A stretch of DNA of 64,000 nt, taken from CAVQWT01 sp963717705 (GTDB lineage: Bacteria; Pseudomonadota; Gammaproteobacteria; Burkholderiales; Casimicrobiaceae). The notes under the pieces were generated by a model, which saw nothing but the letters and a program-made list of their open reading frames with translations, was not told the DNA's origin and searched no databases. The stretch lies in NCBI GenBank assembly GCA_963717705.1, contig CAVQWT010000004.1:569123-633122 (forward strand), read 5' to 3'. The translations under genes and the position numbers were made by a program. Positions 47,278-55,088 of the stretch are shown piece by piece (positions within the stretch are counted from its first letter, which is position 1; each line of letters begins with the position of its first letter).

Positions 47278-48570
47278 CTACTTCGACTTCGGCGGCGTCG
47301 GTGCCTTCGCCGGCGCGGTGGCGGGCGCCGGGGTGGCCGCCGGCGTGGCCACCGGGTTGGCCACTGCTGCGGCCGGCGCGACCGCGCCCGGCGCCGCGCC
47401 GACCGCGGGCCCCGGCGGCGCGGGGATCGGCTTGACGACCATCCCCGGCGCGACGCGCTGGACGCCGTCGACGATCACCCGGTCGCCGGCGTGCAGCCCC
47501 TTTTCCACGATCCACTCGTCCTTGTTCCATCCGGCGACGACGAGGTCGCGGCGCTCGACCTTGTTGTCCGCGCCGACGACCCACGCGACGTGGCCGTTGG
47601 GCACCTTCACCACCGCCCGCTGCGGGATCAGGATGGCGTCGGGTCGCTCGCCGACCTTGAGCTCGACGCCGACGAACATGCCCGGCAGCAGGCGCCGCTT
47701 CGGATTGGCGAGCACCGCGCGCTGCGTGATCGTGCCGGTCTCCCGGTTGACCTGCGCATCGGTGAAGTCCAGCTTGCCGACGTCGGACAGCTCGCTGCCG
47801 TCGGGCAGGATGAAGCGCGCGGTGCCGGCACCGGTGCCGGCGCGCATTTCGCCCTTCTCGAACGCCCGGCGCAGCACGATCGAATCCCGATCGGGCATGG
47901 TGAAGGTGACGTAGATCGGGTCGATGCGGTCGATCGTCGCCAGCAGCGTCGGCTCGCCGCGCCCGACCAGCCGACCCTCGGGGACCTGCGTGGTGCCGAT
48001 GCGCCCGGACTCGGTCGCGTAGACCCTGGTGTAGCCGAGGTTCAGCTTCGCGGTCTCGACGTTGGCGCGCGCGCTCTCCACCTGCGCCTCGGCGGACTTC
48101 TGCGCGGCGACGGCGTCGTCGTAGTCCTGCCGGCTGATCGCCTCCTCCTTCACCAGCGGCTCGAGGCGACTGGCCTTGGCGCGGGCATTGCCGAGATTGG
48201 CCTGCGCGCGGGCAAGCGCGCCTTCGGCGTCGCGCAGCACCGCCTGGAACTGCGCCGGGTCGATCGTGTACAGCAGATCGCCCTTCTTCACGTCGGTGCC
48301 TTCGGTGTAGTGCCGCCGCTCGAGGATGCCCTCGACCCGCGCCCGCACCTCGACCGACCGGTAGGCCTGGACGTTGCCGACGTACTCGCGGATCACCGGC
48401 ACCGTCGCCACCCGCACCGGCATCACGACGACTTCCGGCGTGGGCGGCGCGGCCTTGGCCGCCTCCTTCTTTTCGCCGCAGCCGGCGAGCGCCAGCGCCA
48501 GCACGAGGGCGGCACCGGCGGCGCGGACGATGGGAAGGGCGTCGGGTGCGGCAGCGAATCGGCGAATCAC
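47278..48570 (-). CDS. RND efflux periplasmic adaptor (MexA/AcrA-like lipoprotein), internal start
   Basis: A 430-residue membrane-fusion protein linking the inner pump to the outer-membrane channel. The GTG at 48570 has GAGG five bases upstream and starts VIRRFAAAPDALPIVRAAGA, ending in the lipobox LALAGC (Cys31). The lipoyl half-motifs VRARVEGILERRHYTEGT and ETAKLNLGYTRVYATESGRI flank an alpha-hairpin (about residues 110-200). The beta-barrel and membrane-proximal domains follow, and the tail is a Pro/Ala-rich stretch of about 45 residues. It lies 10 bp before the pump gene. The same frame stays open upstream into the MscS-like sequence. Confidence 0.85.
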   Translation of the reverse strand: MIRRFAAAPDALPIVRAAGAALVLALALAGCGEKKEAAKAAPPTPEVVVMPVRVATVPVIREYVGNVQAYRSVEVRARVEGILERRHYTEGTDVKKGDLLYTIDPAQFQAVLRDAEGALARAQANLGNARAKASRLEPLVKEEAISRQDYDDAVAAQKSAEAQVESARANVETAKLNLGYTRVYATESGRIGTTQVPEGRLVGRGEPTLLATIDRIDPIYVTFTMPDRDSIVLRRAFEKGEMRAGTGAGTARFILPDGSELSDVGKLDFTDAQVNRETGTITQRAVLANPKRRLLPGMFVGVELKVGERPDAILIPQRAVVKVPNGHVAWVVGADNKVERRDLVVAGWNKDEWIVEKGLHAGDRVIVDGVQRVAPGMVVKPIPAPPGPAVGAAPGAVAPAAAVANPVATPAATPAPATAPAKAPTPPKSK

Positions 48571-51039
48571 GGAAGCCTCGCGAGCGGAAGAGCGGTGGAC
48601 ACGAACCGCCCGGATGATAGCCGATCCCGGCCGGCTTCGCCCGCGCCCGAGGCTGGTCAGACGGGCGCGCCGGACCGCTGCCGGCGGAGGCACGATGTGC
48701 ACCGGCAGCGGCGCGCCGACGTCGAGATGCACGTCGCGCTGCGGGAACGGCATCCGGATCCCGGCTGTCGCGAACGCGCGGTCGATCATGTGGAGCAGGT
48801 CGCTCTTGACGCGGCGGGAATCGCTGTCGATGGTCATCTCGAGCCAGTACATCAGCGCGAAGTTGATCGAGCTGTCGGCGTACGCGTCGAGGTAGACCTG
48901 CGGCGCCGGGTCCTTGAGCACGCGGCCGTGGCGCATCAGCACGTCGAGCAGCGCGTCGGCGGCCTCGCGCAGCGGCGTGCCGTAGGTGACGCCGACGACG
49001 ATGCTGTGGCGCGTCTGCGGGCTGGTGTACGTCCAGTTGGTGACGCTGCCTTCGATGAACCGGCTGTTCGGGATCATCGTCTCGATGCCGTCGGCGCTGC
49101 GGATCGTCGATGCGCGAATGCCGATCTCGGTGATCCGGCCCCGCAGCCCGTCGACTTCGAGCAGGTCGCCCAGCCGGAGCGGCCGCTCGACGAGCAGCAT
49201 GATCCCCGCGACCAGGTTCTTGAGCAGGTTCTGCAGGCCGAAGCCGGCTGCGAGCGCCAGCGCGCCGCCGAGGAACGCGAAGGCGGTGATGGGAATGCTC
49301 GCGCTGACCAGCGCGAAGATGACCAGCGCCGCCGCCACCGCGAACAGCGCCCACTTGCGCAACAGCGCCGCCGCCTGCGGCGCGATCCGTCCCCGCGCCA
49401 CGGCCATCCGCTCGACGCGGCGCGCGACGAAGCTGGACAGCAGGTAGCCGACGACGACGATCAGCAACGCACCGAAGGTCTTGCCGACGGTGACGCTGCG
49501 CGACACCGAGAGCTTGCGGCCGTCCGCCGACTCGAGCGAATCGTCGACGGTGAACATCTCGTAGTTCCAGAGCCGCCGCACTCCGAGGACGGCACCCGCG
49601 GCCGTGTCCTTCGCCCGCTCCAGCAGCGAGACGTCGCGGCGGCCTTCGAAATCCGCGCGAAACCGGGCCAGCAGCCGCTCGAGCGGCTGTCCGCCGTCGA
49701 GCGCGCGCCTGAGGTCGGCCTCCCGCTGCCGCAGGATCTCGAGCATGCCCCGCGCCTGCGCCGCGTCGGACGCCTCGGCATTGCGCTGCAGCGCTTCCTC
49801 TTCGCGGATGCGGCTGCCGACGGCCGAGAACTGCTGGCTGAGGTATTCCATCCAGGCGCGAACCCCGGTCAGCGAGGTCGTCAGGCGCTCGTAGGACGCC
49901 CGCGCCTGGACCGGATCGTGCGACAGCAGCGCCTGTGCGCGCGCCTCCCAGGCGGCGCGCTCCCCCTCGAGCAGGAGCAGGTACTCCCGCAGCAGGTCGA
50001 CCCGCTGCGTCGACACCGCCGCCGCCTCGCGCGCGAGGTCCGCATCGCGCTCCAGCTGCGCGATCCGCGCCGCGCGTGCGGCCGCTTCCCCGACCGACGC
50101 GGGTGCCGCGCGCGACCGGGCGAGCTGGCCCTGGGCGGCGGTCCGCGCCGCCAGCGCCTGCGCGGACGCGCTCGTCGCCCGGTCGAGTTCGCGTTCCGCC
50201 GCCCTCCGCCGGCCGTCGACTTCCGCGAGGACGCGGGCGAGGTCCTGGGGCGGCAGCGCGACGTCGCTCCCGGCGTCGACAAGCTTGCGGCGCGCGAGAT
50301 CGCGGGCGGCGGTCGACGCCGCTGCCTCGTCGCGAGCGCCGCGGATGCCAATCTCGAGCAGCGTCTGGGTCGCGACGTCGATCGACGCGCGCTGCGCCGA
50401 CAGGCCGCGCTGCCATTCCAGCGCCGGAAACTCGGGCGTCCCGCGCGCGCCGTCGGCGGCCTCGGCGGCCATCCGCGCCGCCGCCTGGCTTTCCTTCACC
50501 TTGGCGGCGAACTGCGCTTCGATCCGCTCGAACAGCGAGCGCCGCGCCTGCGCGCGGCGGATGCCGTCTTCCGCCGCCTCGAGCTCGTCGCGCAGCGCGT
50601 CGACGCGGAGCACCGACAGGGGTCGCGGACCCTCGAAGCCGCGCCAGTTCTCGCCCGCGCGCTCGACGTCGCGCTGCCGCTGCCGGGCCGCCTCGGCGTG
50701 GTCCAGCGCATCCAGCTGCTGCTGATAGACGCCGACCAGCTGGCGGGCCAGCGTCAGCCGCGAGGTGATCCCTCCCTTCGCCGCGCCGGGCGGCGCCTCG
50801 GCCGGCGGGCCGCCGTCCGCCTCGATCGCGTCGACCAGCGCCTGCGCCTCCGCCTGCGCCTTGCGAATCTGGTCGCGAGCCGTCGCGCCGTCGGGGACGG
50901 ACTCGGTCGTCGCGGCGGGCGACGATCCCGGCCGCAGCAAGTCGGTGAGAGCGTTCTGGCCGAATGCCGGCGCGACCAGCGACAGGCACGCCGCGATTGC
51001 GACCGCGAGGACCACCGACAGGTCGCGGCAGGCAGGCAT
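47278..51039 (-). CDS. Continuous ORF: MscS-family mechanosensitive channel read through into the RND adaptor
   Basis: From the ATG at 51039 the frame is open for 1253 residues to 47278. Residues 1 to about 820 are an MscK/KefA-like channel: a signal peptide, a long periplasmic coiled-coil region, transmembrane helices, then the MscS core with FGLQNLLKNLVAGIMLLVER and IPNSRFIEGSVTNWTY. Residues about 824-1253 are a complete RND adaptor lipoprotein with its own signal peptide and lipobox. A lipoprotein signal in the middle of a fusion makes little sense. Removing one base upstream of 48665 would place a TGA at 48657-48655 and separate the two genes. I regard it as two genes joined by a lost stop or a sequencing error. 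Confidence 0.75.
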   Translation of the reverse strand: MPACRDLSVVLAVAIAACLSLVAPAFGQNALTDLLRPGSSPAATTESVPDGATARDQIRKAQAEAQALVDAIEADGGPPAEAPPGAAKGGITSRLTLARQLVGVYQQQLDALDHAEAARQRQRDVERAGENWRGFEGPRPLSVLRVDALRDELEAAEDGIRRAQARRSLFERIEAQFAAKVKESQAAARMAAEAADGARGTPEFPALEWQRGLSAQRASIDVATQTLLEIGIRGARDEAAASTAARDLARRKLVDAGSDVALPPQDLARVLAEVDGRRRAAERELDRATSASAQALAARTAAQGQLARSRAAPASVGEAAARAARIAQLERDADLAREAAAVSTQRVDLLREYLLLLEGERAAWEARAQALLSHDPVQARASYERLTTSLTGVRAWMEYLSQQFSAVGSRIREEEALQRNAEASDAAQARGMLEILRQREADLRRALDGGQPLERLLARFRADFEGRRDVSLLERAKDTAAGAVLGVRRLWNYEMFTVDDSLESADGRKLSVSRSVTVGKTFGALLIVVVGYLLSSFVARRVERMAVARGRIAPQAAALLRKWALFAVAAALVIFALVSASIPITAFAFLGGALALAAGFGLQNLLKNLVAGIMLLVERPLRLGDLLEVDGLRGRITEIGIRASTIRSADGIETMIPNSRFIEGSVTNWTYTSPQTRHSIVVGVTYGTPLREAADALLDVLMRHGRVLKDPAPQVYLDAYADSSINFALMYWLEMTIDSDSRRVKSDLLHMIDRAFATAGIRMPFPQRDVHLDVGAPLPVHIVPPPAAVRRARLTSLGRGRSRPGSAIIRAVRVHRSSAREASVIRRFAAAPDALPIVRAAGAALVLALALAGCGEKKEAAKAAPPTPEVVVMPVRVATVPVIREYVGNVQAYRSVEVRARVEGILERRHYTEGTDVKKGDLLYTIDPAQFQAVLRDAEGALARAQANLGNARAKASRLEPLVKEEAISRQDYDDAVAAQKSAEAQVESARANVETAKLNLGYTRVYATESGRIGTTQVPEGRLVGRGEPTLLATIDRIDPIYVTFTMPDRDSIVLRRAFEKGEMRAGTGAGTARFILPDGSELSDVGKLDFTDAQVNRETGTITQRAVLANPKRRLLPGMFVGVELKVGERPDAILIPQRAVVKVPNGHVAWVVGADNKVERRDLVVAGWNKDEWIVEKGLHAGDRVIVDGVQRVAPGMVVKPIPAPPGPAVGAAPGAVAPAAAVANPVATPAATPAPATAPAKAPTPPKSK

Positions 51040-51148
51040 GACGGCGATTATATTCCGGCGCCCACGGCGCGCTGCCTCCAGGCCGCCGCGGATGCCGGCG
51101 CCGCGCGGGGATGCTGCCGCGGCAGCCGGCGCGGGGTCACGCGGTCGC

Positions 51149-51520
51149 TCAGGCCCGGCGGCGGCGCGGAAGCGGAGGAAGAGCCACCCTGGCGATGGGC
51201 TTGGGCTGCGGCGCGCACGCCGGGTCGCAGACGGCACTCGAGCCGCAGCAGTTCTCGGTCAGGTAGCCGACGACGGCGTTCATGGTGTCGAGATCCGCGC
51301 GGTACCAGACGTAGCGCCCATCCTGCCGCGGGACGATGAGGCCCGCGCGCGTGAGCTCCTTCAGGTGGAACGACAGCGACGCCGGCGCGATCGCCAGCGT
51401 CTCGGCCACCTTGCCGGCCGTCAACCCGTCCGGCGCGTGCTCGACCAGCAGCCGATACACCGCGAGGCGAGTCTCCTGCGCGAGGGCGGCAAACGCGGCC
51501 AGTGCGTTGGTCGTTTCCAT
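51149..51520 (-). CDS. arsR: ArsR/SmtB-family repressor with As(III)-type cysteine cluster
   Basis: A 123-residue winged-helix repressor. The DNA-recognition helix is LAIAPASLSFHLKELTRAGL and the wing is RQDGRYVWYR. C-terminal Cys91, Cys92 and Cys98 form CC-x5-C, the spacing of the As(III) site in the Acidithiobacillus ferrooxidans ArsR (Cys95/96/102). Cys102 is extra. It has no metal site in the recognition helix as in classical ArsR (CxCxxC). It is divergent from arrA, 143 bp apart, and is probably the regulator of the arsenate-reductase genes. Its promoter leaves almost no leader (see separate feature). Confidence 0.88.
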   Translation of the reverse strand: METTNALAAFAALAQETRLAVYRLLVEHAPDGLTAGKVAETLAIAPASLSFHLKELTRAGLIVPRQDGRYVWYRADLDTMNAVVGYLTENCCGSSAVCDPACAPQPKPIARVALPPLPRRRRA

Positions 51521-51558
51521 GGTTTTGAAAATATACGACGATCTTGATCCTTGTCAAG
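51518..51558 (-). promoter_or_regulatory. arsR promoter and operator candidate (near-leaderless)
   Basis: On the minus strand TTGACA (51557-51552) and TATATT (51535-51530) are separated by 16 bp. The arsR ATG begins at 51520, only 9 bp after the -10, so the mRNA would be leaderless or nearly so; no Shine-Dalgarno is present. The dyad CTTGA (51543-51547)/TCAAG (51554-51558), spacer 6 bp, overlaps the -35 and is a candidate ArsR operator. The same 143-bp gap carries the arrA start, with GGAGGAAGG at proper distance from its ATG. Confidence 0.7.
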
Positions 51559-51663
51559 CCGGCCATGACACCGAAAGGGTCAAATCCGAAAAACGCAGCC
51601 CGTTCCCGCCACACCCGAACGGAGCCTGGCGTTCGACTTGGATCGAAGCGACGGAGGAAGGTC

Positions 51664-54219
51664 ATGAGATTGACGAGAAGGCAGTTCATCCAGGCATCGT
51701 TCGCCACCGCGGCCATGCTCGCCGCCGGCTGCGCGACGCAGGCGACGACACCCGTCACCAGCGCCATGGCCGTGCGCAAGGCGAAGACCGCCGGGCCGGC
51801 CAAGGGCGAATGGGTCGCGAGCACCTGCCAGGGCTGCACGCAGTGGTGCGCGATCCAGATCCTCGTCGCCGAAGGTCGCGCGGTGCGCGTGCGCGGCAAC
51901 CCGCTGTCGAAGACCAACCACGGCTACGTCTGCCCGCGCGGCCACCTGATCCCGCAGCAGGTCTACGACCCGGACCGGATCAAGGTGCCGATGAAGCGGA
52001 CCAACGCGGCCAAGGGCCGCGGCGTCGACCCGAAGTTCGTGCCGATCACCTGGGACGAGGCGCTCGATACCGTCGCCGACCGGATGATCGAGCTGCGCAA
52101 GAACAACGAGGCGCACAAGCTCGTCTACATCCGCGGCCGCTACTCGCCGACGTCGACCGAACTCCTTTACGGCGCGCTGCCGAGGATCTACGGCACCACC
52201 AACTACTTCTCGCACAGCGCGATCTGTGCCGAGGCCGAGAAAATGGGCCCCGGGCTCACGCAGGGCTTCTTCGGCTACCGCGACTACGACCTCGAGAAGA
52301 CGAACTGCCTGGTCATCTGGGGCTGCGACCCGCTGGCGTCCAACCGCATGGTGCCGAACACGATTCACCGCTTCCACGAGATCGTCGCGCGGGGCAGCGT
52401 CATCGTCGTCGACCCGCGGCTGTCCAACTCGGCCGCCAAGGCGCAGGAGTGGCTGCCGCTGAAGCCCGGCACCGACGGCGCGCTCGCAGGCGCGATGGCG
52501 CACGTGCTGCTGACCGAGGGCCTGTGGAACAGGGAATTCGTCGGCGATTTCAAGGACGGGAAGAACCTGTTCGTCGCCGGGCAGCCGGTGGACGAAGCCG
52601 CGTTCGCCGAGAAGGAGACGTTCGGCCTGGTGAAGTGGTGGAACCTGGAAATCAAGGACCGCACGCCGGCCTGGGCCGAGAAGGAAACGCTGATCCCGGC
52701 GGCGCAGATCGTCCGGGTTGCCCGAGCGATGGGCAAGGCCGCGCCGAAGACCGCGGTCTGGATGGGCCCGGGTGCGGCGATGCATCCGCGCGGCACCTAC
52801 AGCGCGATGGCGGTCCATGCGCTGAACGGCCTGCTCGGCTCGATCGACGTCGAGGGTGGCGTCTGGCAGTCAAGCAGTGTGCCGATCGGCGCATTCCCGA
52901 AATCGGACGCCTACCTGGACGACATCGCCAAAGGCGCCGGCAAGTTCAAGAAGCTCGACGGCCGCGGTGCCAAGGACATGCCGGCGATGATGAACGCCCG
53001 GCCCGGCAGCGGCGTGGTGACCAACAACATCGCCAACGGCATGCTGAAGGACCCGGGGGCCGCCAAGGTCGTCATCTGCTCGTGGGCGAACTTCAACTTC
53101 TCCTGCACCGGCGCGGAGCGCTGGGACCAGGCGATGGCCAAGGTGCCGTTCTTCGTGCACCTGGTGACCAACCCGTCGGAGATGACGCAGTTCGCCGACA
53201 TCGTGCTGCCGTCGACGTTCAACTCGGCCGAGGGCTGGTCGATCGTCACCAACATGGGCAACGGCGTCGGCTATGCGTCGATCCAGCAGGGAGCGGTCAA
53301 GCGCCTCTGGGACGTCAAGCAGGAGGAGACCGAAGTCGTCTGGCTGCTGGCCGAGAAGCTGAAGGCGAAGGGCTTCCCCAACCTCTTCGACTACTACTCG
53401 AAGGAGTTCAAGGATCCCGAGACCGGCAAGCTGCCGACGACCGCGATGGAGTTCAGCGAGATCGCCGCCAAGATTTCCAGCGCAACGCTGTGGATGCCCA
53501 AGGAACCGCTGAAGGGCGATGCTCCGATCGCCGGCTGGGCCGAGTTCCGCAAGAAGGGCATCTTCAGCGGCGCCAAGTACACGCTGAAGAGGGGCTGGGG
53601 CGGCAAATTCGCCACCGAGACCAAGAAGTTCGAGTTCTACAGCGAGACCGCGAAGAAGGGCCTGCTCGAACACGCCAAGAAGTTCGAGACGACCGTCGAC
53701 GACATCATGACGGTCAGCGGGTACGTCGCGCGCGGCGACGTCGCCTTCGTCCCGCACTACGAGCCGCCCAAGCGCCACGGCAGCCTCGAGGAGTTTCCCT
53801 TCACGTTCGTCGACTACAAGTCCCGGCTGAACCGCGAGGGCCGGTCGGCGAACCTCACCTGGTACCAGGAGTTCAAGAAGGTCGACCCGGGCGACGTGTC
53901 GTGGGACGACGTGCTGAAGATGCATCCGGCCGACGGCGCCAAGCTGGGCCTGAAGACCGGCGACACGGTGAAGATCACCTCCCCCGCCGGCGCGATGGTC
54001 ACCAAGCTCAAGCTGTGGGAGGGCGTGCGCCCGGGCACCGTCACCAAATGCTACGGCCAGGGGCACTGGGCGTACGGCCGCGTGGCGGCGAAGGACTACG
54101 CCAAGGCGGTGCCCAGGGGTGGCAGCAACAACGACATCCTGGTCGACGACTACGACCGCCTGAGCGGCTCCACGGCGCGCAACGGCGGCTTCACCGGCGT
54201 CAAGATCCAGAAGGCCTGA
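51664..54219 (+). CDS. arrA: Respiratory arsenate reductase, catalytic subunit (ArrA-like molybdoenzyme)
   Basis: An 851-residue DMSO-reductase-family enzyme, expected to reduce As(V) to As(III) in the periplasm. It has a Tat signal (LTRRQFIQA), a [4Fe-4S] motif C55-x2-C58-x3-C62-x27-C90 as in ArrA, and the Mo ligand Cys188 in SHSAICAEAEKMG. Pocket residues named for the Shewanella ANA-3 ArrA align here: RGRY (157-160, Arg159 and Tyr160), His184, Ser185, Lys193 and Tyr205. The RGRY motif argues against ArxA arsenite oxidase. The C-terminal run LWEGVRPGTVTKCYGQGHWA matches ArrA almost residue for residue. The start has GGAGGAAGG before it. arrB follows 28 bp downstream. A Cys23 after LAAG could be a lipobox. 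Confidence 0.88.
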   Translation: MRLTRRQFIQASFATAAMLAAGCATQATTPVTSAMAVRKAKTAGPAKGEWVASTCQGCTQWCAIQILVAEGRAVRVRGNPLSKTNHGYVCPRGHLIPQQVYDPDRIKVPMKRTNAAKGRGVDPKFVPITWDEALDTVADRMIELRKNNEAHKLVYIRGRYSPTSTELLYGALPRIYGTTNYFSHSAICAEAEKMGPGLTQGFFGYRDYDLEKTNCLVIWGCDPLASNRMVPNTIHRFHEIVARGSVIVVDPRLSNSAAKAQEWLPLKPGTDGALAGAMAHVLLTEGLWNREFVGDFKDGKNLFVAGQPVDEAAFAEKETFGLVKWWNLEIKDRTPAWAEKETLIPAAQIVRVARAMGKAAPKTAVWMGPGAAMHPRGTYSAMAVHALNGLLGSIDVEGGVWQSSSVPIGAFPKSDAYLDDIAKGAGKFKKLDGRGAKDMPAMMNARPGSGVVTNNIANGMLKDPGAAKVVICSWANFNFSCTGAERWDQAMAKVPFFVHLVTNPSEMTQFADIVLPSTFNSAEGWSIVTNMGNGVGYASIQQGAVKRLWDVKQEETEVVWLLAEKLKAKGFPNLFDYYSKEFKDPETGKLPTTAMEFSEIAAKISSATLWMPKEPLKGDAPIAGWAEFRKKGIFSGAKYTLKRGWGGKFATETKKFEFYSETAKKGLLEHAKKFETTVDDIMTVSGYVARGDVAFVPHYEPPKRHGSLEEFPFTFVDYKSRLNREGRSANLTWYQEFKKVDPGDVSWDDVLKMHPADGAKLGLKTGDTVKITSPAGAMVTKLKLWEGVRPGTVTKCYGQGHWAYGRVAAKDYAKAVPRGGSNNDILVDDYDRLSGSTARNGGFTGVKIQKA

Positions 54220-54247
54220 CCCCTACCTGCGCTAACGGAGAAGAATG

Positions 54248-55021
54248 ATGGCAAGACTTGGAATGGTCATCGACCTGCAGCGGTGCGTGGGCTGCGGTGC
54301 CTGTGCGTTCGCGTGCAAGGCGGAGAACAACACGCGCGATCGCGCTGACGGCCAAAGCTTCAACTGGGCCGATTTCGTGATGAAGTCGGAGGGGACGTTC
54401 CCCAACACCATGCACTGGGTGATGCCGGTGCTGTGCAACCACTGCTCCGACGCGCCCTGTGTCACGGCGTGTCCGGTGACGCCGAAGGCGATGTACAAGA
54501 CGCCCGAGGGCATCACCATGCACGACGACGAGATCTGCATCGGCTGCCGGGCGTGCCAGAACGCGTGCCCGTACAGCCACGCCGAGCTCAACACGACCAG
54601 CCTCGACGGCGAGACGTACAGCGTCATCAGCTTCAACGCGTTCGGCGCGTCGACGCAGCCGAAGTGGGACGACGCCACGTCGGCGATCCCGGGCTGCACG
54701 GCGTCGGGCGCGCTCACCGCCAAGACGGCCGGCGCGACTCCGCCGAGCCTGAACCGGTTCGCGGCCGGCGGCGACGTCGACCCGGTCCGCAAGGCCGGCG
54801 TGGTCGAGAAGTGCACGTTCTGCTACCACCGCACCAGCAACGGCCTGCAGCCGGCGTGCGTCGAGGTCTGCCCGTCCAAGGCGCGGATCTTCGGCGACCA
54901 GGAGGACGCGAACTCCGACATCGCCAAGGTGCTGAAGGCGCAGAAGTCGTTCCGCCTGCAGGAAGACAAGGGCACCCGGCCGAACGTACACTACGTCGGC
55001 AAGTACAGCGCCCGCGGCTGA
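54248..55021 (+). CDS. arrB: Arsenate reductase iron-sulfur subunit (ArrB-like)
   Basis: A 257-residue DmsB/PhsB-type electron-transfer subunit carrying four [4Fe-4S] clusters, expected to pass electrons to ArrA. The cysteine sets are C13/16/19/23, C63/66/71/75, C97/100/103/107 and C189/192/204/208. The start MARLGMVIDLQRCVGCGAC fits the family. It has no Tat signal or membrane helix; it should be exported with ArrA. I chose the second of two adjacent ATGs (54248), which is 7 bases after GGAG; ATG 54245 adds one Met. No NrfD-type membrane anchor gene follows; a hairpin and the TorD-like gene do. Confidence 0.9.
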   Translation: MARLGMVIDLQRCVGCGACAFACKAENNTRDRADGQSFNWADFVMKSEGTFPNTMHWVMPVLCNHCSDAPCVTACPVTPKAMYKTPEGITMHDDEICIGCRACQNACPYSHAELNTTSLDGETYSVISFNAFGASTQPKWDDATSAIPGCTASGALTAKTAGATPPSLNRFAAGGDVDPVRKAGVVEKCTFCYHRTSNGLQPACVEVCPSKARIFGDQEDANSDIAKVLKAQKSFRLQEDKGTRPNVHYVGKYSARG

Positions 55022-55045
55022 GCGCCGCCGGCGGCAGCGGACTTC

Positions 55046-55072
55046 GGGGGCGGGACCCACCCGCCCCCTTTT
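55046..55072 (+). terminator. Terminator-like hairpin between arrB and the TorD-like gene
   Basis: GGGGGCGGG (55046-55054) and CCCGCCCCC (55060-55068) are fully complementary with a 5-nt loop, followed by TTTT (55069-55072). It lies 25 bp after the arrB stop. It probably lowers expression of the chaperone relative to the enzyme subunits rather than ending the operon fully, since the next gene has a good ribosome-binding site right after it. Confidence 0.75.
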
Positions 55073-55088
55073 CATTGCAGGAGCCCGG

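Noticed and set aside
45466..51339. A very long plus-strand open frame of about 1957 codons antisense to the RND and MscS genes
   Set aside because: High GC leaves long frames in all phases. Its translation shows only low-complexity Arg/Ala/Gly/Asp runs and no family motifs, while the minus strand carries clear genes.
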